64,000 nucleotides of DNA, from the NCBI RefSeq assembly GCF_039521365.1, contig NZ_BAAACF010000003.1, positions 446,267 through 510,266 of the forward strand, written 5' to 3'. This DNA comes from Clostridium_AW malenominatum. Lineage in GTDB: Bacteria; Bacillota; Clostridia; Clostridiales; Clostridiaceae. Below are positions 8,357-16,189 of this stretch, piece by piece. Position 1 is the stretch's first letter. Each line of letters opens with the position of its first letter. The translations under genes were made by a program, and so were the position numbers. The notes below the pieces were generated by a model, which did no database searches, was not told the DNA's origin, and worked only from the letters and a program-made list of their open reading frames with translations.

Positions 8357-9503
8357 CTGGAATTAGTATAGTTGAAGTTTTAAAATCATAGAACATTAAC
8401 CAGTATCCCTCACACTTTCTTGACTTTGATGGTACCCAGGTTACAAAGCCGGTTTTGCCTCCATAGGGCTGGTGTAATTTAGATTTACTGCCTGGTATGC
8501 CATATATTAAGCATTTCATTTTGCCTTCTTTATCATACTTATAACCTACTAAGTAATATTTATGAGCCATAATATAATTATGGTAATTTATCATTGGGGA
8601 ATATATTACTGAATATTTATTCCAATGCATAGGGCAATTCATAGAATTTATATCTTTGGATGGTATCCTATACCAAACACAATTTTTTATTTCATCAATT
8701 TCGTCCTTCATTTCTTCATAATCCTTAGCTAGTTCATTAAAAAATTTCCCCACCTTGCATTTTGGACGTTTTTCATCTTTATTCCTTGTATATACATCAT
8801 TTTCCACTGATTCCTGAGCTTCTAGTTCTTGTTGTTCTTCCCGCACTTGCTCCAATTCTTCAACTTCTAACATATCTTCTCTTGCATCATCAACTTCTAC
8901 TATATCTTCTACTATATTTTCTACTATATCTTTTCTTGAATCGTATATTTCTTCTATTTCTTCTATTTCTTCAACTTCTTCTATCTTTACCCTTTGTTCT
9001 ACGGATTCCTCATACTTGTCAAAAATACTTATTGGAGTAACTTCTTCCTTAACTTCTTCTTCTTCTCTGCTTTTAGGTTCAATTATTATATAATCTCTCC
9101 ATTTAGGAATATCTGAGGTTAAAAATCCACTTAAAACTGGCTTTATATTAGTATCTATCATCCTTACCACTGAAGCTCCAGATATACTATCTACATCTAC
9201 TCCAGTATCTCCTATATTATCCGAAGTATATTCGTAGGAAACATCCGCTCTTCCAAAATCATCTATGTTCAATTCTCCCATTTTAATTAATTTATTTGTA
9301 TCTTTTTTACCAAGCACTAATATCATGTAATAAGGAGCGGCTTCCCTTTTTAAATTTTGTACATAATAAGAAATCTTACATTTATTACTTTTTACTTCAA
9401 GTTTAACATAACCCGTAGGCAATTTATCAGAAGCTATGGCATAACCTTTTTCATCTTCATTCAATATAATAAAATATCTACTATAATTCTTTTTTTGTGC
9501 CAA
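8349..9503 (-). CDS. Acidic two-domain protein of unknown function (384 aa)
   Basis: Three parts are visible. Residues 1–140 form a strand-rich domain beginning AQKKNYSRYFIILNEDEKGY, with SGASVVRMIDTNIKPVLSGF near its end. Residues ~145–250 are very acidic low-complexity sequence of Glu/Val/Ile (runs such as EEVEEIEEIEEIYD), probably an unstructured linker. Residues ~255–384 form a compact Trp/Tyr/Cys-rich domain (CPMHWNKYSVIYSPMINYHN, GGKTGFVTWVP, GYWLMFYDF). No signal peptide is evident, so it is probably cytoplasmic. I recognise the architecture as clostridial but know no function. Confidence 0.75.
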   Translation of the reverse strand: MAQKKNYSRYFIILNEDEKGYAIASDKLPTGYVKLEVKSNKCKISYYVQNLKREAAPYYMILVLGKKDTNKLIKMGELNIDDFGRADVSYEYTSDNIGDTGVDVDSISGASVVRMIDTNIKPVLSGFLTSDIPKWRDYIIIEPKSREEEEVKEEVTPISIFDKYEESVEQRVKIEEVEEIEEIEEIYDSRKDIVENIVEDIVEVDDAREDMLEVEELEQVREEQQELEAQESVENDVYTRNKDEKRPKCKVGKFFNELAKDYEEMKDEIDEIKNCVWYRIPSKDINSMNCPMHWNKYSVIYSPMINYHNYIMAHKYYLVGYKYDKEGKMKCLIYGIPGSKSKLHQPYGGKTGFVTWVPSKSRKCEGYWLMFYDFKTSTILIPVK

Positions 9504-9576
9504 AATAATGTACCTCCATATATTTTATTCATTATAATATATGTGACACATTTCAAAAAGTGAACAAGATTTTACA

Positions 9577-10410
9577 TTATAGTAAATCTTTTATAGAATT
9601 TGCTAGATTTCCAAACTCTTCTATTGACAAAGTCTCCCCTCTTCTTTTATTGTCGATATTTGAATTTTCGAAAGCTTTTTCTATTATGTTCTTATCAAAT
9701 CCTAAACTTTTTAATCCATTCCAAAGGGTTTTTCTCCTCATATTAAAAGATGCTCTAATAATTTTAAAAAACAATTCCTCATCTTTTACTTCAACCCTTG
9801 GTTTATCCAGTTTATCTAATCTAACAACTATAGAATCCACCTTTGGCTTTGGTATGAACGAGGATGGCGATACTTTTCTTATAGTTCTTACATCGCAATA
9901 ATATTGAACTAATAAAGAAAGAGAACCATAGTCCTTGTTATTTGGCTCTGCCGCTATTCTTTCTCCTACCTCTTTTTGTATCATTATTGTTAAAGACTTA
10001 AATTTATATTTTCCTTTAAGCAACGAAGCTATAATTGGAGTAGTCACATAATATGGTAGATTCGCAACTAACTTTACTGGATCTTCATCTTTTAATAATT
10101 CCTCAAAATCTACTTTTAAAACATCTTTATTAATGATTTCAAAATTGTCATATTCCTTTAATTCTTCCTGTAATATAGGAATTAGATCCGAGTCTAATTC
10201 TATAGCTAAAACCTTTTTAGCTTTTTTTAACAACTCCTTAGTTAAAGTCCCCACTCCTGGTCCAATTTCTATTACAAAATCTTCATTGGCAACTTCAGCT
10301 CCTGCCACTATGTCTCTAAGAACACTATCATCTATTAAGAAATTTTGTCCTAAGCTTTTTGTAAATTTAAATCCATATTTATTTACAATATCTTTAGTAT
10401 TATTTTCCAT
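9577..10410 (-). CDS. rsmA: 16S rRNA dimethyladenosine transferase
   Basis: RsmA (KsgA) methylates two adjacent adenines in the 3' hairpin of 16S rRNA using S-adenosylmethionine. The 277-aa product has the SAM-binding motif IGPGVGTLTKELL near residue 45, the acidic loop AIELDSD, and the catalytic NLPYYVTTPI. An AAGGAG ribosome site precedes the ATG at 10410. It overlaps the end of rnmV by 11 bases, the same coupling of maturation enzymes seen in many Firmicutes. Confidence 0.96.
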   Translation of the reverse strand: MENNTKDIVNKYGFKFTKSLGQNFLIDDSVLRDIVAGAEVANEDFVIEIGPGVGTLTKELLKKAKKVLAIELDSDLIPILQEELKEYDNFEIINKDVLKVDFEELLKDEDPVKLVANLPYYVTTPIIASLLKGKYKFKSLTIMIQKEVGERIAAEPNNKDYGSLSLLVQYYCDVRTIRKVSPSSFIPKPKVDSIVVRLDKLDKPRVEVKDEELFFKIIRASFNMRRKTLWNGLKSLGFDKNIIEKAFENSNIDNKRRGETLSIEEFGNLANSIKDLL

Positions 10411-10954
10411 AAAAATTCTCCTTATCCATTTTCTCTAGAGCTTTTAAAAACTCTTCTTTTGTAATGCCATAGTTATTTAATCTAGTCAAAATTTGATTAG
10501 CATTTCCATAACCTATTCTTAAAATCTTGCCTAGTTTTTGTCTTTTTTCTTTAGAATCTTCTTTTCCACTAAGGCCACAATATATTATATCTGCCATAGT
10601 GAAGGTCTCTACTTTATTTTTTAATTGGCACTTTGCCTCTTTTAATGCATTTATTATTGCTTCTGGTGAGGCATTTTCTACCCCTATATCTCCATCTTTT
10701 AATCCCTCTGATTTAGAGATGTAAGCATGTTTTACATCAGGTATCCTCTTAGATATTATCTTTCTAATCTTTTCTCCAGCAAAATCTGGATCAGTTAGTA
10801 CTATAACGCCTTGTCTTTTATGCGCTTCTTTTATTCTTTCTATAATTCTTGCATTTATACCAAAACCACCTACTGCTATTACTTCCGCGTCTACTGCTCT
10901 TTTAACTGCAGTAATATCATCTCTTCCCTCTACTACAATTACTTCTTTTATCAC
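10400..10954 (-). CDS. rnmV: Ribonuclease M5 (5S rRNA maturation)
   Basis: RNase M5 trims both ends of 5S rRNA precursors in Firmicutes. The 184-aa protein begins with a TOPRIM domain: catalytic Glu in VVEGRDD and the DPD motif in VLTDPDFAGEKIRK. A lysine-rich C-terminal domain follows, consistent with ribosomal-protein-assisted RNA binding. It overlaps rsmA downstream and is separated from the 3D-domain gene upstream by a terminator. Confidence 0.95.
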   Translation of the reverse strand: MIKEVIVVEGRDDITAVKRAVDAEVIAVGGFGINARIIERIKEAHKRQGVIVLTDPDFAGEKIRKIISKRIPDVKHAYISKSEGLKDGDIGVENASPEAIINALKEAKCQLKNKVETFTMADIIYCGLSGKEDSKEKRQKLGKILRIGYGNANQILTRLNNYGITKEEFLKALEKMDKENFYGK

Positions 10955-10972
10955 TTTATCATCTCCAATACC

Positions 10973-11004
10973 AAAAAAACAGGAGCCTTTGGCTCCTTTT
11001 TTTA
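10973..11004 (-). terminator. Terminator between the 3D-domain gene and rnmV
   Basis: A 7-bp GC-rich stem (AGGAGCC / GGCTCCT) is flanked by an A run and a T run, placed right after the stop of the 3D-domain gene on the reverse strand. Confidence 0.85.
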
Positions 11005-12039
11005 TTTAAGTATATACACGTTTACCCACTTTACTCCCCAATTATATACCAGGTTGTTGTTATCAAAATAAACATCTATTTTATTTCCTTTGATAGCTCC
11101 ACCGGTATCCTCTGCTATTGCATACCCGTATCCATCTACGTAAACTTTTGTTCCTAGGGGAATAACTCTAGGGTCAACTGCTATGGTGCTATACCCACCA
11201 GTATTTCTTCTCGCTTTTGTTCCTGTAGCTGTTATCCCAAAATAAGGGTGACCAGGGCTCTTGCCTGTTGATGCGTAATCTGAAGTATACGCTGTAGCTC
11301 TCATTTTAACTACATTGGAATAACGTATATTCACTCCACGAGATGGGGTATAGGTACCTAATGTACCCATAGCAATAATTTTTTCCACTGGCTTTTTAGT
11401 AACCACTTCACTAACTATCTTTCTGGAAATTTCTTTTCCATTTTCATAAACTACTCTAGTAGTAATAACTTTTTCTCCAGTTTTACCTTCTTGAATGGTT
11501 TTTTTATTTCCTTGCTGTAAATTACTATCTCTTTTAGTAACGGTAGCATAATCAAGAGTTTTAACTTCTTTTAATTCTTTAGTTTCTACTCTAGTTATAG
11601 CTACTTTTAAACCATCCTGAAGTGGCTCCTCTTTAGATGGACTTACCCTATCTAGGTCATTCAACTGTATTCCTTCTGCTGTGAGCATGGTTTCAATATC
11701 ATCTTCGGCAGATTCAATAGTTAACGTTTCTCCATCTACATCCAGTTCAACCTTTACGGCTTTTTTTACATATATTTTATCTTTATCTTTTACATTGCTG
11801 TCTAACCTAGGTGTAATTTTATCCTTTGGTCCTACTTCTATTTTATTGGCGATTAAGGCTCCATTTAAGTTACTTCTAAAAGTAACTATCTTATTTTCTT
11901 TACCATCGATGTAAACATATAGAGTTTTTTTAGTGCTGTTTATTGTTATAGCACTAATCATAATTATTAACATAGTAATAAAAACTGCCTTAGGACCATT
12001 GGAAAAATGTTTTTTAATAGATTCTTTAATTTTTTCCAC
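11002..12039 (-). CDS. YabE-like cell-wall protein: DUF348 repeats, G5 and 3D domains
   Basis: Start chosen at a GTG (12039) 8 bases after GGGAGGT; an upstream in-frame ATG has no ribosome site, and a GTG one codon earlier is also possible. The 345-aa product has one N-terminal membrane helix (AVFITMLIIMISAITI). DUF348/ubiquitin-like repeats follow (TLYVYIDGKENKIVTF; VKVELDVDGETLTIES), then a G5 domain (ITRVVYENGKEISRKIV) and a C-terminal 3D domain (VKMRATAYTSDYASTG … TVRLKYTDPR-like IAVDPRVIPLGTKVYVDGYG with the three conserved Asp). Homologues resemble Rpf/YabE and are thought to be lytic transglycosylases. It lies next to tatD and rnmV, as in Bacillus. Confidence 0.9.
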   Translation of the reverse strand: MEKIKESIKKHFSNGPKAVFITMLIIMISAITINSTKKTLYVYIDGKENKIVTFRSNLNGALIANKIEVGPKDKITPRLDSNVKDKDKIYVKKAVKVELDVDGETLTIESAEDDIETMLTAEGIQLNDLDRVSPSKEEPLQDGLKVAITRVETKELKEVKTLDYATVTKRDSNLQQGNKKTIQEGKTGEKVITTRVVYENGKEISRKIVSEVVTKKPVEKIIAMGTLGTYTPSRGVNIRYSNVVKMRATAYTSDYASTGKSPGHPYFGITATGTKARRNTGGYSTIAVDPRVIPLGTKVYVDGYGYAIAEDTGGAIKGNKIDVYFDNNNLVYNWGVKWVNVYILK

Positions 12040-12312
12040 CACAAATACCTCCCTTTGGCAAAACGTAAGACATTTGAAGATTATATCCTCTAAACGTGGT
12101 TTTGTCAAATTCTTCTTATATTGACTGTCTAAATGCATCAATATGCATAACTTTATAAAAAAAATATTATTGCTGTTTTTTTGTGGACAGTCTCTTTAAA
12201 GGTGGAATTTATTGCTGTTTAGTTTATTATATTATATGCCAAATATTCTAGTTTTAATCATTTTCTACGGAAATATTATCCTTTTTTAGAGATACAAAGC
12301 TATTTTACACCA

Positions 12313-13080
12313 TTATTTTATTTTTAGCAACTCCTTTGTATTTGAAATAGTGTGATTACTTAGAGTATCTATAGCTATCCCTCTGTTATTTGCAATTTCT
12401 TCCAGTACATAGTTAATATACTCAGATCTATTTCTTTTTCCTCTAAATGGAGTAGGCGCCATGTAAGGGCAGTCTGTTTCAACCAATATTCTATCTATGG
12501 GTACATCTTTGGCTACTTCTATTATTTTTCTTGCGTTTTTAAAAGTAACCACTCCAGTAAAGCCTATATAATACCCTAATTTTATACACTCTCTTGAAAA
12601 TTCAACACTTCCCGAAAAGCAATGTATAACCCCTTTCACCTTAGGAAACATTTTTAATATCTCTAGAGTATCTGCGTGAGCGTCTCTATTATGAATAATT
12701 ACAGGTAAATTAAGCTCATCAGCTAGCTGCATTTGTTTTACAAATGCAACCCTTTGAATTTCTCTTGGTGGATTTTCTTCGTAGTAATAATCAAGTCCAA
12801 TTTCTCCTATTGCTCTAACCTTTTCATATTTAGCCAGCTCTCTTAATTCCTCTATTACTCCTTCATCTACAATATCTGCATATTCTGGATGTATTCCCAC
12901 TGCTGCATAAAAGATATCATTTTCTTTGGCTAACCTAACTGAATCTCTAGCTCCTTGTAAGGATGACCCGCAGTTTAGTACACCTATTACATTACTCTCT
13001 TTCAATTCCCTTAGTATTTCTTCTCTATCTTCATCAAAACTTTCATCGTCATAATGTGCATGAGAATCAAATATAAACAT
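12313..13080 (-). CDS. tatD: TatD-family metal-dependent deoxyribonuclease
   Basis: A 255-aa TIM-barrel hydrolase. Metal ligands are visible: HAHYDD at the N-terminus, Glu in GEIGLDYYY, His in HNRDAH, His in HCFSGS and Asp in VETDCPYMAP. A strong AGGAGG site precedes the ATG. TatD proteins act as 3'-5' exonucleases in DNA repair or turnover. The position between metG and the 3D-domain/rnmV/rsmA block matches the B. subtilis order (yabD). Confidence 0.94.
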   Translation of the reverse strand: MFIFDSHAHYDDESFDEDREEILRELKESNVIGVLNCGSSLQGARDSVRLAKENDIFYAAVGIHPEYADIVDEGVIEELRELAKYEKVRAIGEIGLDYYYEENPPREIQRVAFVKQMQLADELNLPVIIHNRDAHADTLEILKMFPKVKGVIHCFSGSVEFSRECIKLGYYIGFTGVVTFKNARKIIEVAKDVPIDRILVETDCPYMAPTPFRGKRNRSEYINYVLEEIANNRGIAIDTLSNHTISNTKELLKIK

Positions 13081-13115
13081 GTTTTTTCCTCCTATGTATA
13101 TCTGTTTTAGTTGTA

Positions 13116-14228
13116 TTATAATACTATAAGTTCATATTCCTCTTTACCAATGCCTAGCTTAACTCCATGATCCAATCCTGTTTTCCAATTAGTATTGCTG
13201 TGAATACGACTAAACTTATCGTCACCTTGATGGTAACACTTATCTTCTAAAATAGTATTTTTCATCATTGGTGCCTTATTTACTAGATTTACGCAAGCCA
13301 TATCTAGGGCAATTGGGTCAAAGGATGCAGCTATACCTATATCAGGTACTATTGCAGTGTCGTTACTATCCCAGCAATCACAATTCGGTGACACATTCAT
13401 AATAAAGCTTACATGAAAATGTGGCTTATCTTTTATTACTGCGTAGGTATACTCTGCAATTTTTTCATTTGCAGTATCTGCCGATTCATTCCATACTACC
13501 TGGGCAGCGTTGAACTGACAAACAGCCACACATTGACCACAGCCTATACATTTTTCATAATTTATTTCCGCTTTTCTATTCTCATCATAGGATATGGCAT
13601 CCTGAGAGCAACTTTTTATGCAGTAACCACAGCTTACACATCTCTTTTTAACTATTTTTGGTTGAGACGCGGAATGCATTTCTAATTTTCCACCTCTTGA
13701 GCCTGCTCCCATACCTAAATTTTTAATAGCACCACCAAATCCAGTCATCTCATGTCCTTTAAAGTGATTCATAGAAATAATAATATCTGCATCTGCTATG
13801 GCAGTGCCAATTTTCGCAATTTTACAGTGCAAACCATTTTCCACTTCAATTTCCCTATAATCCGTTCCCTTTAGTCCATCAGCAATTATTATCTGACATC
13901 CTAAAGTTAAAGGATTAAATCCATTCTCCATGGCAGCATCTAAATGATCCAATGCATTGTCTCTTCTTCCCTTATAAAGAGTATTTGCATCTGTTAAAAA
14001 TGGCTTACCACCCAACTCCTTCACAATGTCAACAATTCTTCTAGCGTAATTTGGCCTAATGTAAGCTAAGTTTCCTGGCTCACCAAAATGAATTTTTATT
14101 GCCACAAATTTATTTTTAAAATCAATATTTTCAATACCCGCTTTTTTTACCAATTTCTCTAATTTATCAAGTAAATTAAGCCCTGGTCTAGTTCTTAAAT
14201 CCGTAAAATAAACCTTTGATTTCTCCAT
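13116..14228 (-). CDS. DUF362 protein with two [4Fe-4S] ferredoxin clusters
   Basis: The 370-aa protein starts at the ATG at 14228 (MEKSKVYFTD), about 8 bases after GAGAGG; a GTG three codons earlier is less likely. The N-terminal half is a DUF362 domain (KIHFGEPGNLAYIRPNYA; ADIIISMNHFKGHEMTGFGG). Residues ~190–245 form a ferredoxin domain with CVSCGYCIKSCSQDA and CIGCGQCVAVCQFNA. DUF362/ferredoxin fusions are frequent in strict anaerobes and presumably move electrons, but their reaction is unknown. Confidence 0.88.
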   Translation of the reverse strand: MEKSKVYFTDLRTRPGLNLLDKLEKLVKKAGIENIDFKNKFVAIKIHFGEPGNLAYIRPNYARRIVDIVKELGGKPFLTDANTLYKGRRDNALDHLDAAMENGFNPLTLGCQIIIADGLKGTDYREIEVENGLHCKIAKIGTAIADADIIISMNHFKGHEMTGFGGAIKNLGMGAGSRGGKLEMHSASQPKIVKKRCVSCGYCIKSCSQDAISYDENRKAEINYEKCIGCGQCVAVCQFNAAQVVWNESADTANEKIAEYTYAVIKDKPHFHVSFIMNVSPNCDCWDSNDTAIVPDIGIAASFDPIALDMACVNLVNKAPMMKNTILEDKCYHQGDDKFSRIHSNTNWKTGLDHGVKLGIGKEEYELIVL

Positions 14229-14284
14229 ATGAAACACCTCTCTTCATTTATATGAATATTTTAACATAAGCAATTTCATATATC

Positions 14285-14343
14285 AAAAATAAAAGAGGAA
14301 AGATATACCGACATAGTATTTATCGGTGCTCCTTCCTCTTTAT
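14285..14343 (-). terminator. Terminator at the end of the ergothionase-like operon
   Basis: The reverse strand forms a hairpin with arms AAAGAGGAA and TTCCTCTTT around an interrupted inner stem, followed by TTATTTTTG. It lies between the small membrane gene (ends 14365) and the DUF362 gene, so it would close the BCCT–lyase unit. Confidence 0.7.
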
Positions 14344-14364
14344 CTATAAAAGCATTTTACTAAA

Positions 14365-14610
14365 TTAATTATATTTAGAATACTTCTTTTTCTTAAAAAC
14401 GGAACGAAGAAGTACAATCCATCCCCAGGAAATTGATAAAGCTGGAAACGTAGCTGTAATCGCCGCTTCTATAGGAGATATATGTGAAAATTTCAATGGT
14501 GTAAAAAATATTATAAATGTAATTACCAACATAATAAATAATGTAATTCGCTCACTCATTTCATATGGCGGTGTTAAAAATATTTTTCCAATATCTATTT
14601 TCACCTTCAT
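14365..14610 (-). CDS. Small two-helix membrane protein co-encoded with the lyase
   Basis: An 81-aa protein with two predicted membrane helices (ITLFIMLVITFIIFFTP and AAITATFPALSISWGWIVLL) and a basic tail (KKKKYSKYN). Its GGGAGG ribosome site lies inside the 3' end of the lyase gene, which stops 3 bases before it, so the two are almost certainly co-transcribed. I do not recognise the family. Context suggests an accessory to the BCCT carrier or a small transporter for a breakdown product, but that is inference only. Confidence 0.75.
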   Translation of the reverse strand: MKVKIDIGKIFLTPPYEMSERITLFIMLVITFIIFFTPLKFSHISPIEAAITATFPALSISWGWIVLLRSVFKKKKYSKYN

Positions 14611-14613
14611 AGT

Positions 14614-16164
14614 TTATGCCAACCTCCCAATCCTTTCTTCAACTAATTCAATAATTCTCCCTGAATGTATTAAATTCTTCAGTGTATTAATATGCGGATA
14701 TAGATATATATCTTCTTCCATAACTGGTACAGTAAGGGCAATTTCATCTAAAACAGCCTTCGTAACACTGCTAGGTAAAAGATTTTCTTCTACAAATTGA
14801 TGTGCTTGAAACACTGATAAAAGCTCTATTGCCAAAACATACTCCAGCTTTTCCGCAATCTGTGTTGATTTTTTGCATGCATTATATCCCATTGCCACAT
14901 AATCTTCTTGATTTCCACAAGTTGGTATACCATCTACTGTAGCTGGATGTGATAATATCTTCATATCGTTTATCAATCCCGCTTGTGTATATTGTGGTAT
15001 CATCAAACCAGAGTTAAGTCCTGGCTTTTTTATAAGAAACCAAGGATATTCAGAAATATTTCCATCTATCATTCTATTATTTCTACGCTCTGACATTTTA
15101 GCAATAAGAGTAGCTGCAATACAAGCTGAATCCATTTCAATGCCTACATAGGAAGAATCTGCATTACATCCAGAAATTGCTTGTCCATCTTCTCCTTCAG
15201 GCCATATTATTGGATTATCGCAGCAAGAGTTTATTTCTATTTCAATAACCTTTAAAGCATCTTTAAGGGTATTTTTAGCTGCTCCATGTAACTGAGGTAT
15301 ACATCTTATAGATAAAGCATCTTGTAGACGATAACTTTCAAAATGCTTTGCTATTTTAGAATCCCCTAATATTTTTCTTACATTTTTAGCTGTATTGCTC
15401 TGCTCCTCATGAGGACGAACGCTCATTAACTCATTACCAAAAGCTTTAGTGGTTCCCTTAAGGACTTCTAAGGTCATTGCTCCAATTATATCTGCTGCTT
15501 TTGATGATTTTATCATGTCATACAATGCTAATGCTCCAAGTGCAGTAACGCTTGTGGTTCCGGAAACAAGTATTAATCCTTCCTTTGCAGAAAGTACAGT
15601 TGGTTCTAAATTGCAAGCTTTTAGTGCTTCCTTACCCGACATTAGTTCTCCATTAACATATGCTTTTCCTTCACCTATCAATACTAGGGCTATATGTGCT
15701 TCTGGTGAAAGATATCCTACAGAGCCTTCTCTTGGTGCAAATGGAGTGATTCCTCTATTTAAAAACTCTTTATACATTTCCATAGTCTCAACTCGCGCTC
15801 CAGAATAACCTTGTCCTACATTTTGTAATACCATCATCATAGTAGCGCGTACCTGCTCAATGGATAAAGGTTCCCCAACAGATGTAGAATGAGATAAAAT
15901 TATATTTCTTTGCAATTTTGCAGTATCCTCTGCCGATATAATTTCTGTGCAAAGAGCGCCAAATCCTGTAGTAATTCCATACATTATACGTTCTTCTTCA
16001 ATCCACTTTTCCACTAGATTTCTTGATTTTCTTACTCTATAATAGTAGTCTTTAGAAAACTCTACCCTTGCGCCAAAACGAGCAACTGCGATTAAATCTT
16101 CTATACTTATTTTATCTCCTAGAACAACTTCTTTTATTTCGTTAGCATATTTTCTTTCCGACAA
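14614..16164 (-). CDS. Histidine-ammonia-lyase homologue lacking the MIO triad; probable ergothionase-type lyase
   Basis: At 516 aa it has the full length and fold signatures of the HAL/PAL family: YGITTGFGA (Tyr62), SHSTSVG (His92), RCIPQ with Arg287, and NQED with Glu420. However, the site that normally reads GSVG-ASG-DLAPLAH reads GSVG-YLSPEAH (from residue 147), so exactly the Ala-Ser-Gly that cyclises into the MIO electrophile is missing. The Asn of the usual LLNGT is Ser201 and the active-site Tyr of QDxYS is Leu284. I recall that ergothionase (ergothioneine to trimethylamine plus thiourocanate) is a HAL-fold enzyme working without MIO. With a BCCT betaine carrier next door, a trimethylammonium-eliminating lyase is the best guess. 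Ordinary histidase activity is unlikely. Confidence 0.85.
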   Translation of the reverse strand: MSERKYANEIKEVVLGDKISIEDLIAVARFGARVEFSKDYYYRVRKSRNLVEKWIEEERIMYGITTGFGALCTEIISAEDTAKLQRNIILSHSTSVGEPLSIEQVRATMMMVLQNVGQGYSGARVETMEMYKEFLNRGITPFAPREGSVGYLSPEAHIALVLIGEGKAYVNGELMSGKEALKACNLEPTVLSAKEGLILVSGTTSVTALGALALYDMIKSSKAADIIGAMTLEVLKGTTKAFGNELMSVRPHEEQSNTAKNVRKILGDSKIAKHFESYRLQDALSIRCIPQLHGAAKNTLKDALKVIEIEINSCCDNPIIWPEGEDGQAISGCNADSSYVGIEMDSACIAATLIAKMSERRNNRMIDGNISEYPWFLIKKPGLNSGLMIPQYTQAGLINDMKILSHPATVDGIPTCGNQEDYVAMGYNACKKSTQIAEKLEYVLAIELLSVFQAHQFVEENLLPSSVTKAVLDEIALTVPVMEEDIYLYPHINTLKNLIHSGRIIELVEERIGRLA

Positions 16165-16189
16165 AATTATTCCCTCCCATGTTGAAAAA

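Noticed and set aside
8762..9040. Leu-rich forward reading frame
   Set aside because: It is the antisense shadow of the acidic Glu-rich linker of the protein at 8349–9503.
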